The translations under genes were made by a program, and so were the position numbers. Positions 23,733 through 32,213 of a stretch of 63,645 nucleotides of DNA are shown piece by piece. A model generated the notes under the pieces. It did no database searches. It was not told the DNA's origin and worked only from the letters and a program-made list of their open reading frames with translations. Every line of letters starts with the position of its first letter. Within the stretch, counting starts at the first letter, position 1. The DNA is from Streptomyces flaveolus (GTDB lineage: Bacteria; Actinomycetota; Actinomycetes; Streptomycetales; Streptomycetaceae). Where the stretch lies: contig NZ_JNWV01000044.1 of assembly GCF_000716535.1 (NCBI RefSeq), positions 1-63,645 of the forward strand, given 5' to 3'.

Positions 23733-26414
23733 TCAAGCGTGGTGAACGGTGCGGGACGGTGCGGCACCCGCGATCAGCGGCACCTGGTCGGGCGTCGGCC
23801 CGGCCCCGGTGAACGTCTCGATCGCCGCGCCGGTCAGGGCATCGGTGAAGCCGCCGGCTCCGGCACCGGGGGCGGGCGGCCGGGGCAGGAACACCTCGGC
23901 GGCCGGCCGGTGAGGGCGGGCGAGCACGGACCAGAAGTCGTGCCGGGTCCATGTCCCGCCGTTCACCGGGTCGTTGTCGGCGAAGGTGTACGGGGCGTAC
24001 TGGCGGCCGGTCGGGTCGGGCTGGGTGAACCGGCCCCAGTGGCCGTTGTAGAGGTGGTGGTCGAGCACCAGGGCGCTGCGCAGCAACTGGTAGGCGCCCC
24101 GGTACCGGAAGGGGTTGACGGCGGCGGCCGGCCCCGAGGCCGTGACGGCACCGTGCGCGGTGTAGCCGTACCGTGCGGCCAGTGCGCCGTCCTCGTCGAG
24201 CAGGGCCAGCACCGATCCCTGCTGGTCGGTCACGGCCCAGTAGTGCCGGCCGTCGGCGGTCAGCACCGCCAGCAGGGTGCCGTCGGAGTCGCGCACGAAG
24301 TCGGTGGGAACGCCGTCGTCGGTGACGCGCACGACACCGAGCTGACTGTGCGTCAGGACGTGGGTGACGGTCCGGCCGTCGACGGTGGTCTCGGTGATCC
24401 GGCGCGGCACCTCCTGGCCGAGGCCGTCGTAGGCGATGTCGACCACCTGCCGGCCGCCGAACACCCCGGTGAGGGTCTGGTGGGTGGCGCTGTAGGTGAA
24501 GGAGCCGGTGGGGTTGGTCTCCTCGGTGAAGTTGCCCGCACCGTCGTAGCCGAACTCCGTCTCGCCGAACAGGGTGACCTGGCCGGCGTCGTTGAGCGTG
24601 AACCGGATGTCGCCGAGGCGGACCAGGTGGTGGGCGGCGTCGTAGCCGAACTCGGTGCGGCCGGCCCGCGCCAGCCGCTTGAGCCCGTCGTAGGCGTACC
24701 CGGTGAACTCCCCGTCCACCACGGTGCGGCGCAGTACGTCGGTGTCGGCGCCGCCGCCCGAGTCGTAGCCGTACTCGACGGACAGCACGGTGTGCCCCGC
24801 GCCGTCGGTCACGGTGAGGGCGGTCCGGCGCCCTGCCGCGTCCCGGCGTATCCGCACGGCGCCGCGCCCGAAGCCGATCCCGGTCAGCCGGCCGGCGGCG
24901 TCACGGGTGAGGCGCGCGGTACGGCCGGCGGGCGTGACGACGGACTCGGTACGGCCCGCCGCGTCGAGCGCGTAGCGGGTGGTGCCCGCGGCGGTGGTCA
25001 GCGAGGTCAACGCGCCCGCCGCGTCGTAGCCGGCACCGATCTCCTCCCGCTCGCCCCCGGCCGAGCGCACCGCCGAGGCCAGGCGGCTGCCCGCGGGTGT
25101 GGCCAGCCAGCCGAAGTCGTAACGCCAGCCCGGTCCCGACTTGCGGACCACCCGGCCGAGCGCGTCATGGGCGAGCGCGATCAGCGGCTGCCCGGTGTCC
25201 TCGTCGACGACCTCGGTCAGCCGGCCCGCCGCGTCCTGCCGGTAGCCGGTGCGCCTGCCGTTTCCGCTGGTCACCGCGGTGATCCGGGAGAGTGCGTCCC
25301 GGTGGTACACGGTACGGCCGAGCGGCGCGGGCGGTTCCACGGCGATCAGGTCGCCGTGCCGGTCGTAGCCGAAGGCGGTGACGGCACCGTTGCCCCGGGT
25401 GAGGGTGGCGATCCCGCCGTGTTCCGGGTGGTAGGTCCGGCGGTCGAACGCGCCGCCCGCGCCGGGCGTGCGGGCGGCGGCGAGCCGGCCCCCGGCGTCG
25501 TACTCCAGCAGCAGTTCGTTGCCCGCCGGGTCCCGCAGCTCGGTGGGCAGCTCGGGACGGGCCGGGTCGTCGTACCCGACCCGGGAGCGCGCGGAGGTCG
25601 GCAGCACCAGACCGGTGGGGCGTCCCTGCGCGTCGTAGGTGCGGGCGAGGACCGCGCCGAGCGGGTCCGTGAGCGTGACGGGGCGGCCGTCGGCGTCCCA
25701 GCCCTGCCGGGTCTCGTGGCCCAGCGGATCGGTCACGCCCACCAGGCGGCCCCGCGGGTCGAAGGCGTACACGGTCTCGCCCCCGCCCGGTTCGCGGACG
25801 GTGGTCCGGCCGTCGGCGTAGCCGAAGGCCAACCGCACCGGACTGCGCGCGCCCGTCCAGTCGACGGCGCGGACCGCCGGGCCGGCGCCGTAGGAGAAGA
25901 CCAGCGCCTCCCCGCCCGGCACACCGATCCCGGCCAGCCGCCCCTCCGCGTCCCACCGCGACTCGGTGACCAGACCCGACGCATGGCGGTGCCGCACCAG
26001 CCGGCCCTCGGCGTCGTAGGCGTACGCCGCGACCTCGGCGCCGAGCGGGTCGAGCGCGCGGACGATCCGGCCGGCGCCGTCGCGGTGAAGCACCGTGGCC
26101 CGACCACGCGCGTCCACGAGGGTCACCGCCCGCGCGGTCGGCTCCCGCCGGACACCCGGGCCCGCGGTGAACGTCCACCCCGGTCCGAAACCCTCCGCAT
26201 CGCGCCGCCCGCTCCGGTACTCGCGCACCAGCCGCAGCGGGTGCTCCCCGCCGGGCACCACCAGTTCGAGCTGACGCACGATCAGCTCACCGTCGGCGAG
26301 CGCGACGGCGATCTCCGTGAGGTCACCGAGCGGGAACCGCCGCACCCCGTGCAGCCAGGGTGGGGGAGACGGCCGGGGCAGACGCACGGCGGGCACGTCC
26401 TCGGTGAGCGACAC
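23733..26414 (-). CDS. RHS/YD-repeat protein at the head of the tetronate operon
   Basis: An 893-residue protein made almost entirely of YD repeats (many copies of the xxYDxxGRLxxxxxPxG type, for example YDAEGRLVRH and FDPRGRLVGV). It ends with an RHS core segment: RYRGAYQLL, then DHHLYNGHWGRFTQPDPTG and NDPVNGGTW. About 75 residues follow the core with no recognisable toxin domain, and no signal peptide or N-terminal trafficking domain is visible. GTG 26414 is preceded by AAGGAGGAG, an excellent ribosome site. It is 20 bp from abyU, co-directional and first in the operon behind a SARP-like box. RHS proteins normally form hollow shells around toxins; a role in a polyketide cluster is unexplained. 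Confidence 0.9.
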   Translation of the reverse strand: MSLTEDVPAVRLPRPSPPPWLHGVRRFPLGDLTEIAVALADGELIVRQLELVVPGGEHPLRLVREYRSGRRDAEGFGPGWTFTAGPGVRREPTARAVTLVDARGRATVLHRDGAGRIVRALDPLGAEVAAYAYDAEGRLVRHRHASGLVTESRWDAEGRLAGIGVPGGEALVFSYGAGPAVRAVDWTGARSPVRLAFGYADGRTTVREPGGGETVYAFDPRGRLVGVTDPLGHETRQGWDADGRPVTLTDPLGAVLARTYDAQGRPTGLVLPTSARSRVGYDDPARPELPTELRDPAGNELLLEYDAGGRLAAARTPGAGGAFDRRTYHPEHGGIATLTRGNGAVTAFGYDRHGDLIAVEPPAPLGRTVYHRDALSRITAVTSGNGRRTGYRQDAAGRLTEVVDEDTGQPLIALAHDALGRVVRKSGPGWRYDFGWLATPAGSRLASAVRSAGGEREEIGAGYDAAGALTSLTTAAGTTRYALDAAGRTESVVTPAGRTARLTRDAAGRLTGIGFGRGAVRIRRDAAGRRTALTVTDGAGHTVLSVEYGYDSGGGADTDVLRRTVVDGEFTGYAYDGLKRLARAGRTEFGYDAAHHLVRLGDIRFTLNDAGQVTLFGETEFGYDGAGNFTEETNPTGSFTYSATHQTLTGVFGGRQVVDIAYDGLGQEVPRRITETTVDGRTVTHVLTHSQLGVVRVTDDGVPTDFVRDSDGTLLAVLTADGRHYWAVTDQQGSVLALLDEDGALAARYGYTAHGAVTASGPAAAVNPFRYRGAYQLLRSALVLDHHLYNGHWGRFTQPDPTGRQYAPYTFADNDPVNGGTWTRHDFWSVLARPHRPAAEVFLPRPPAPGAGAGGFTDALTGAAIETFTGAGPTPDQVPLIAGAAPSRTVHHA

Positions 26415-26492
26415 GGGCGGCTCCTCCTTCGGGTGGGCGGACACCGGCGCCGGGGCTCGCGGACGCCGTCGGTGGGAGAACAGGCTCGTGCG

Positions 26493-26514
26493 GGCGTCTA
26501 AAGCTCGTCTAAGG
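26493..26514 (-). promoter_or_regulatory. SARP-like box upstream of the RHS-abyU-tetronate operon
   Basis: On the minus strand CCTTAGACGAG (26514-26504) is followed directly by CTTTAGACGCC (26503-26493). The heptamer TTAGACG is repeated exactly with 11-bp spacing, the geometry expected for SARP (OmpR-type winged helix) dimers. It lies 78 bp upstream of the GTG start, in the 311-bp divergent region shared with the LAL gene. I see no gene in that region. Confidence 0.7.
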
Positions 26515-26725
26515 CATGCCCGCGCCCGCCGCTTTCCGGCCATGTGCGTGCGGAGCGACCGGCCTCGCTTCCTGCGCGAACGGCCGCCGGGGACCCGTGA
26601 AGCTTCTGTTACACGCCAGTTGGACGGCCGGGGCCTCTTCTAGTCTGGGGTGCGGCCGGTCCGTTCACCGGCCGGAAGGAACGGACATCGCGGTAACTGA
26701 ACGACGGGGGAAGGGGATTGCACGG

Positions 26726-29470
26726 ATGGCCGTGACCACTGTGGAGAGCGCTGTACCGAGCACCGTCCGTACCGACGAGTTGAACCGGCTGCTGCGTGCC
26801 GTGGACGCGGCCGCCGGCGGAGCGTCACGGGCCGTCGAAGTGGCGGGCGACCCGGGCGCGGGCAAGACCCTGCTGCTCACCGCCGCCGCCCACCGGGCCC
26901 GGACGGGGGGCCTGACCGTTCTGCGCGGCCGCTGCGCGGAACCCGAGCGGGACGTCGCGTTCCGCCCCTTCATCCAGGCCCTGATGAGCTGGCACGCCCA
27001 GCGGGGACCGGGCGCACCGGTCCCCGCGGAGGCGGCCGCACTGATCAAGGCGCTGGCCACGGGCCCCGCCGAGGCCGAGTCGGCCGACTTCACCCGGCGC
27101 TGCCACTACTACACCGAGCTGCGCCGCCTCATCGGCGCCTGCCTGGTCGGCGCGCCCGGCGGGATGCTGCTCGTCCTCGACGACTGCCACTGGGCGGACA
27201 GCTGCTCCGCCGAACTCATCGACATGCTCGTCCGCTGGCCCGTCGAGGGCGGACTCGCCCTCCTCGTCGCGCACCGCCCCCGGCAGGCACCGGTCGAGCT
27301 GCGGGCGGCCCTGCGGCACGGCGTCGAACAGGGCACCACGGACGCCGTGGAACTGCCCGCCCTGTCCCTGGAACAGAGCGCCGAACTGCTGTGCGCACCC
27401 GCCACCGCCCCCGGCGTGGCCCGGTTGCACGAGCAGAGCGGCGGCAACCCGCTCTACCTCACCACACTGGCGGCGGAGCGCACCGACCACACCCAGGACA
27501 TCTTCACCCGCGGCGGGTTCGGCGCCCGGCTGCTGGCCGAGACGAGCCACCTGGACGACCTCACCCGCACCGTCGCCAACGCGGCCGCGGTGCTGGGCGA
27601 CACCTTCGACGTGGACTCCGTCGCCGAGGTCGCCGGGCTCGACCGGGACCGGGCCTGCGCGGTCCTCGGCGAACTGCGCCGACGCGATCTGATCAGGCCC
27701 GCGAGCGAACCGGGCCGGCTGACGTACCGCCACCCGCTGCTGCGCCGCTGCCTGTACGCGACGATGGACGCCTGCTGGCGGGCGGGCGCCCACCGCAGGG
27801 CCCTGCACCGGCTCTCCGGGATCGGCGCGTCGGCCACCGAACTCGCCCCGCACATCGACCGATCCGGATCCGCGACCGAGGCCTCGGACCTGCGCGTGCT
27901 CGCCTCCGCCGCGCGCACCGCACTGCACCAGGGCCGGCCCACCGACGCCGCGCGCTGGCTCAGCGTGGCGCTCCGCGTGCAGCGCACGACCCCGTGCGGT
28001 CCGGCGGACGAGCACGTCGGCCCCGAGCTGTGGCGCTCGGTCGTCCAGTCGCTCGCCGCGGCCGGTGACGACGAGGGGGTCGTCGTCCTGGCCCGGGAGA
28101 TCCTGGCCGGCCGGTCCCTGGCCCACCGCGGCGGTGCCACCGAGCGGGTGCCCGCGGTGGCGCTGCTCTCCGCGGTGCTGGCCGCGCTCGGCCGGGACGA
28201 GGAGGCGCACGCGCTGATCGCCGCCGAACTGGGCTCGGAACCCGCCCTGGACCCCGGCTCCGTCGCCCTGCTCACCGTGCAGCAACAGGTCGTCAAGGTA
28301 CTGGCGGGCCAGGTGCCCGTCCGCGCCGACGCCGAGGCGCTGGTCCGGCGGACCGCGGGCGCGGACCCGATGACCGCCGCGGGCGCGCTGGCGCTGCGCG
28401 GCATGTGCGCCCTGCTCTCCGGCGACACCTGCGCCGCCGAGTCGGCCCTGTACGCCGCCTCCCAGGCCCTCGACGCCCTCGACAACGGCAGCCAGGCCGA
28501 CGAGCAGGAGTCGGTGTACCTGCTCGTCCTGAGCTGGTCCGAGGCGCTGATGGGCTGGTACGGGCCCGCCTGCGGGCACGGCGACCGCGCCCTGACCGCC
28601 GTACGCGAACGCGGCGACGCCCATCTGCTGCCGCCCCTGCTCGACACCCTCGCCTACGTGCACTACCAGGCCGGGGACATGGCGGACGCGGTCAACACGG
28701 CTCAGGAGGGCCGGGCGGTGGCCCGGGCCGCCGGCCGCGCCGACCACGTGGGGCTCTCCGATGCGATCACCGCGGCGGCCTGGGCACAACTGGGCCGCGT
28801 CTCCGCCGTACGACCCCCGCGCCCGGTCGGCGGTCAGCCGCTGACCGCCCCGCGCACGCCGCTGAACGCGCTGCTGCTGGCCGAGTCCTATCTGGCGGCC
28901 GGCGACGGCGCCGCCGCGCTGGCGCTGCTGCTGCCCCGGCGTGAGGCCTGGCGGGTCTCCGAACCGGTCGCCGTGCTCGCCGCCCGCGGCTACGAACTGC
29001 TCGCCGCGGCCGGGGTGCAGAGCGGCGTCGACGCCGACAGCATCCAGGAGTGGGCCGACCACGCGGCGGAGGCCGCGGCGGCGGTGGCCCTGCCGGAGCA
29101 GCACGGGCACGCCCTGCTGGCCCGCGGGCACGCCCTGCTGGCCCGTGGCCTGGCGGAAGGGGCGGCGCAGTGCTACCGCGAGGCGCTCGACCTCTTCGGC
29201 GGCGCCAGTCCGTCGGGCGCGCGGGCCAAGGAGCTGGCCCGCGCCGCCGACCGGACCACGGGCGGGCGGGCCGAGCAGACGCTGGCCGAACTCACCCTGC
29301 GCGAGCGGGAGGTGGCGGAGCTGGCCGGGGAGGGGCGCAAGTCCCGCGAGATCGCCGAAGCGCTGCGCGTCAGCCCGCGCACCGTCGACGCCCACCTCAC
29401 CCGGATCTACTCCAAGCTGGGCGTCAACTCACGTGCGGAGCTGGCCCGGATCGTGGCCCTGTCCCGGTGA
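26726..29470 (+). CDS. LAL-type LuxR-family pathway regulator
   Basis: A 914-residue large ATP-binding LuxR regulator. Walker A GDPGAGKT is at residues 41-48 and a Walker B-like LLVLDDCHW follows about 120 residues later. A long helical/TPR-like middle region leads to a C-terminal LuxR HTH (LTLREREVAELAGEGRKSREIAEAL and following) in the last 65 residues. ATG 26726 is preceded by AAGGGG. It is divergent from the RHS-tetronate operon. Abyssomicin clusters carry a LAL plus SARP pair. Its last 42 bp overlap the convergent thioesterase gene. Confidence 0.93.
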   Translation: MAVTTVESAVPSTVRTDELNRLLRAVDAAAGGASRAVEVAGDPGAGKTLLLTAAAHRARTGGLTVLRGRCAEPERDVAFRPFIQALMSWHAQRGPGAPVPAEAAALIKALATGPAEAESADFTRRCHYYTELRRLIGACLVGAPGGMLLVLDDCHWADSCSAELIDMLVRWPVEGGLALLVAHRPRQAPVELRAALRHGVEQGTTDAVELPALSLEQSAELLCAPATAPGVARLHEQSGGNPLYLTTLAAERTDHTQDIFTRGGFGARLLAETSHLDDLTRTVANAAAVLGDTFDVDSVAEVAGLDRDRACAVLGELRRRDLIRPASEPGRLTYRHPLLRRCLYATMDACWRAGAHRRALHRLSGIGASATELAPHIDRSGSATEASDLRVLASAARTALHQGRPTDAARWLSVALRVQRTTPCGPADEHVGPELWRSVVQSLAAAGDDEGVVVLAREILAGRSLAHRGGATERVPAVALLSAVLAALGRDEEAHALIAAELGSEPALDPGSVALLTVQQQVVKVLAGQVPVRADAEALVRRTAGADPMTAAGALALRGMCALLSGDTCAAESALYAASQALDALDNGSQADEQESVYLLVLSWSEALMGWYGPACGHGDRALTAVRERGDAHLLPPLLDTLAYVHYQAGDMADAVNTAQEGRAVARAAGRADHVGLSDAITAAAWAQLGRVSAVRPPRPVGGQPLTAPRTPLNALLLAESYLAAGDGAAALALLLPRREAWRVSEPVAVLAARGYELLAAAGVQSGVDADSIQEWADHAAEAAAAVALPEQHGHALLARGHALLARGLAEGAAQCYREALDLFGGASPSGARAKELARAADRTTGGRAEQTLAELTLREREVAELAGEGRKSREIAEALRVSPRTVDAHLTRIYSKLGVNSRAELARIVALSR
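29105..29146 (+). repeat. 21-bp tandem duplication inside the LAL gene
   Basis: Two adjacent 21-bp units (29105-29125 and 29126-29146) differ at one position and encode GHALLAR twice. Frame is kept. It falls in the helical-repeat region just before the C-terminal HTH. Confidence 0.85.
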
Positions 29471-30292
29471 GGAGGCCGCCGGGGACGGGCCGCCCGCGCG
29501 GGGGGCGTCCGTCGGCGCGACCGACGGGCGCCCCGCCGGCGGCGGGACGGCCCCGGACAGCAGCTCGCGCACCAGGCCGGCGAGCGCCGGCACCTGGTCG
29601 GTGAGGAAGAAGTGGCCCCCGTCGAACACCCGCAGGCGGAACGCGCCTGAGGTCTGGTGCCGCCAGGCCCCGACCTCCTCGACGGAGGCCTCGGTGTCGG
29701 CCTCGCCCGCCAGCGCCAGCACCGGACAGGACAGCGGACGGCCCCGGGTGGGCGCGTAGCGGGCCAGCGCCCGGTAGTCGCCGCGCAGTACGGGCAGCAC
29801 CAGCTCCAGCAGGTCCGCGTCCCGCAGCACCGCGGCCTCCGTGCCGCCGAGGCCGCGCACCTTCGCCACCAGGGCGTCGTCGTCGGCCAGCCGGTCCCGG
29901 CCCGTCCCGGCGCACGAGGGTGCGCGGCGCCCCGACACGATCAGGGCGACGGGCTCGCCGGCTCCCCGCTCGGCCAGCCGCACCGCCACCTCGTAGGCGA
30001 GGGAGGCGCCCATGCTGTGACCGAGCAGCGCCCTGGGCCGGTCGGCGGGGCCCAGCGCGGCGGCGATCCGGTCGGCGAGGACGTGCAGATCGGTGATCGG
30101 GGGCTCCCGGTGACGGTCGTGGCGCCCCGGGTACTGCACCGCCCACACCTCGACGGCCGGGCGGAGCGCGGCCGACAGCCGGTGCCAGGCGGCGGCGGAG
30201 CCGCCCGCGTGCGGGAAACAGACGAGTTCGGGGGCGGACGCGGCTCCCGGATGGAAGCGCCGCAGCCATGTGGCCCGCTGCTCGGCGGACAT
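29429..30292 (-). CDS. Type II thioesterase
   Basis: A 287-residue alpha/beta-hydrolase of the editing type II thioesterase family: CFPHAGGSAAAWHRL near the N terminus, nucleophile Ser in GHSMGA (about residue 93), Asp in LAGEADTEAS and His in DGGHFFL. These enzymes clear misprimed or stalled acyl groups from PKS carrier proteins. A Pro/Ala-rich tail of about 35 residues follows the catalytic domain and extends past the LAL stop on the other strand. ATG 30292 overlaps the SARP stop (TGATG), so the two are co-transcribed. Counterpart of AbyT. Confidence 0.92.
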   Translation of the reverse strand: MSAEQRATWLRRFHPGAASAPELVCFPHAGGSAAAWHRLSAALRPAVEVWAVQYPGRHDRHREPPITDLHVLADRIAAALGPADRPRALLGHSMGASLAYEVAVRLAERGAGEPVALIVSGRRAPSCAGTGRDRLADDDALVAKVRGLGGTEAAVLRDADLLELVLPVLRGDYRALARYAPTRGRPLSCPVLALAGEADTEASVEEVGAWRHQTSGAFRLRVFDGGHFFLTDQVPALAGLVRELLSGAVPPPAGRPSVAPTDAPRAGGPSPAASSPGQGHDPGQLRT

Positions 30293-31065
30293 CAGCCCGC
30301 CAGCGGAAGGTCGAGGAGCCGGTCGGAGGTGAGGATCGCCTGGTGCAGCCGGCGCAGCGACCGGCACGGCTCCAGACCCAGCTCCGCCCGCAGCACCTGC
30401 TGCGCCCTGCGGTACACCCGCAGCGCCTCCGCCTGCCGCTCGGCTCGGTACAGCACCAGCATCAACTGCCGGTAGAAGGACTCCCGCAGCGGATACTGGG
30501 TGATCAGCCCGTCCAGCAGGCTGATCACCTCGCGGTGCCGGCCGAGCGCCGTTCGGGACTCCACGGACAGCTCCAGGCAGTCCAGCCGTTCGGCCTCGAC
30601 CCAGGTCGCGAAGGAGGAGAGGGCCGGCCCCTCGGCCACGCCGTCCAGCACGGGACCGCGGATGAGGAGCAGCGCCAGTTCGAACGCCTCCAGCGCCGCC
30701 TCGTGCCGGCCGGCGTCCTGGTGGGCGCGGCCGCCGCGGATCAGCTCCTGGAAGTCGGCGACGTCGTACCCGGCGTCGTCGAGGTGGAGCACGTAGCCGG
30801 AGGGCTTGGTGCTGATGGCGCGGCCCGACCGGTCCCCGGCGGAGACGAGGAACTTGCGCACCTGGGAGAGGTAGACGTGCACCGCCGCGGAGGCCCGCTT
30901 CGGGGGCCGGGCGCCCCACAGTTCGGTGACCAGATGTTCCTTGGTGGTGACCCGGCCCGCGCCGATGAGAAGCGTGGCCAGCGTCATCTCTGTCTTGGGG
31001 GCACTGAGAGAGAAGTTCTCCACTCCGTCCGACACTCGAAGCGGGCCCAGCAGCTCGTAGCGCAT
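30292..31065 (-). CDS. SARP-family transcriptional activator
   Basis: A 257-residue, single-module SARP. An N-terminal OmpR-like winged-helix domain (about 1-95; APKTEMTLATLLI, VTTKEHLVTELWG, VHVYLSQVRKFL) is followed by a BTAD domain (about 100-250; HEAALEAFELALLLIRG, ESFYRQLMLVLYRAERQAEALRVY). ATG 31065 begins the family sequence; upstream in-frame residues are basic and unlike any SARP. It is the best candidate to bind the tandem heptamer boxes at 5278, 9028, 14161 and 26493. First gene of a two-gene operon with the thioesterase. Confidence 0.93.
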   Translation of the reverse strand: MRYELLGPLRVSDGVENFSLSAPKTEMTLATLLIGAGRVTTKEHLVTELWGARPPKRASAAVHVYLSQVRKFLVSAGDRSGRAISTKPSGYVLHLDDAGYDVADFQELIRGGRAHQDAGRHEAALEAFELALLLIRGPVLDGVAEGPALSSFATWVEAERLDCLELSVESRTALGRHREVISLLDGLITQYPLRESFYRQLMLVLYRAERQAEALRVYRRAQQVLRAELGLEPCRSLRRLHQAILTSDRLLDLPLAG

Positions 31066-31397
31066 CGACACCTCGTGCGATAGAGGGAAACGTTTTCGCT
31101 TGCCGGGCACCAACTGTGGTGCGCGTGTTGCCGTCCACACATCGGCGAAAGTACGTACGTAGGCGGATTGGCCGAAAGGCGTGGTCGCGCGGGGAGCGGA
31201 CCCGAGCGGGCCGGGGCCGCGGGAAGGGTGACGCCGGGGCCTCCGGCCGATCGGGTCGGGCATTTCGGCGCGGTGGCGCCGAGGCTCGGGGCGAGGCTGG
31301 GCCGCCGGTTCGGGCGAGGCCGGGCCCGGGACTCACGGTCGGGCCGGGGCCGTTCGCGCTTTGGGCCGGCTTTGGTCCGGTGCCGCATCCTCCGGGG
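31066..31397. other. Non-coding region upstream of the SARP gene
   Basis: This is the start of a 766-bp stretch between the SARP gene and the WXG-like gene and probably marks the right edge of the polyketide cluster. It holds the SARP promoter and a 10-bp palindrome TACGTACGTA (31152-31161). Open frames here have biased, non-conserved composition and were not accepted. Apart from one possible small gene at 31398 I see nothing else up to 31831. Confidence 0.6.
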
Positions 31398-31607
31398 ATG
31401 CTCGAGCTGCTCGTCCGCTGCCTGCGGATGCTGGGGGAGGCCGTCGTCCACTTCGGCCTCCAGTGGCATCCCCCGCCCCCGCCCCCGGACCCGCCCGCCG
31501 ACCGGTCCGCCGGCCCACTGACCGGACCTCCACCGGGACACCCGGAGCGGCTGTGCGCCGATCCGCTCCCACCCGAGCTGGAGCGGCTCCGGTTCGATCC
31601 CCGGTGA
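31398..31607 (+). CDS. Possible small hypothetical protein
   Basis: A 69-residue frame from ATG 31398 with an amphipathic N terminus (MLELLVRCLRMLGEAVVHFG) followed by a Pro-rich tail ending LERLRFDPR. The N-terminal part has balanced amino-acid use, unlike the Arg/Pro/Gly-rich shadow frames around it, but the ribosome site (CCGGGG) is weak and no family is recognised. It may be spurious. Confidence 0.3.
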   Translation: MLELLVRCLRMLGEAVVHFGLQWHPPPPPPDPPADRSAGPLTGPPPGHPERLCADPLPPELERLRFDPR

Positions 31608-31831
31608 CCGGCGGGAGCGTTGCCGGCGCCGGCCGGAACGGCGCCACGAGCGGGACCCGTGGACGGGTACGGCGAGCCGCGGCCCGTCGCCCGGGCCGGG
31701 ACGAGCGTCAGGGGCGCCGTGGCGTGGGTGATGTGGAGGAGGTGTGGGGGGCCGACGACGTGTGATCTTCGTACAGGGAGTGCGTGTTAGCCTGCCCGCG
31801 GTCACGGCCGCATGCATACGGGGGAGGCACG

Positions 31832-32203
31832 GTGGGCTCGGACGGCTACCAGGTCAGAGCAGGCATGACCGGGCAGGCCCGGCAACTCGACGACGCCGGC
31901 ACGGACATGGACGCCGTCAGCTCGGCCGTCAGGTCCCGCACGAGTTACTCGTACGGCGATGTCGGCGGTGACGACGCCGCGTCGGCGCTGAACGCGTTCG
32001 TGAAGGCCTGGGAGGCGGAGGCCAGGACACTGGCGTCGGCACTGCACGAGCTCGGCGGCAAGGTGCAGTTGGCCAAGAAGACCTACCACGGCACCGACGG
32101 CCAGGTGAAGACGCACGTGGACGGCGTGCCCGCCGGCGGCACGAGCGGCCTCACCGGCACATCGGCGCAGGGCGGGCGCACCTCGGCCCTGTCGGGCTAC
32201 TGA
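31832..32203 (+). CDS. WXG100-like small protein with YxxxD export signal
   Basis: A 123-residue, mostly helical protein of WXG100/EsxA-like organisation. The N-terminal half is polar and helical (GMTGQARQLDDAGTDMD). Trp60 lies in FVKAWEAEARTLASAL, and Tyr85-x-x-x-Asp89 (YHGTD) fits the type VII secretion motif. The tail is Gly/Ser/Thr-rich. Start GTG 31832 is preceded by GGGAGG. The gene is 10 bp before the peptidase-domain gene, so the two form an operon. No ESX core components are in the window. Role inferred: export partner or chaperone of the downstream protein. Confidence 0.75.
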   Translation: MGSDGYQVRAGMTGQARQLDDAGTDMDAVSSAVRSRTSYSYGDVGGDDAASALNAFVKAWEAEARTLASALHELGGKVQLAKKTYHGTDGQVKTHVDGVPAGGTSGLTGTSAQGGRTSALSGY

Positions 32204-32213
32204 GGAAACGACC

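Noticed and set aside
24000..26400. Many near-repeats on both strands, considered as a CRISPR or satellite array
   Set aside because: They are degenerate YD-repeat codons of the RHS gene, with variable spacing and no constant repeat unit.
26640..26725. Possible fifth SARP-like box before the LAL gene
   Set aside because: The only resemblance is a single TCTAGTCTGG; there is no second heptamer at 11 or 22 bp.
26825..29395. Minus-strand 856-residue frame opposite the LAL gene
   Set aside because: Low-complexity Gly/Arg/Gln composition and no motif; the plus-strand LAL has Walker and LuxR HTH motifs.
31116..31817. Several overlapping frames in the gap between the SARP and the WXG-like gene
   Set aside because: Composition is Arg/Pro/Gly-skewed with no ribosome sites; only the short frame at 31398 is kept, at low confidence.
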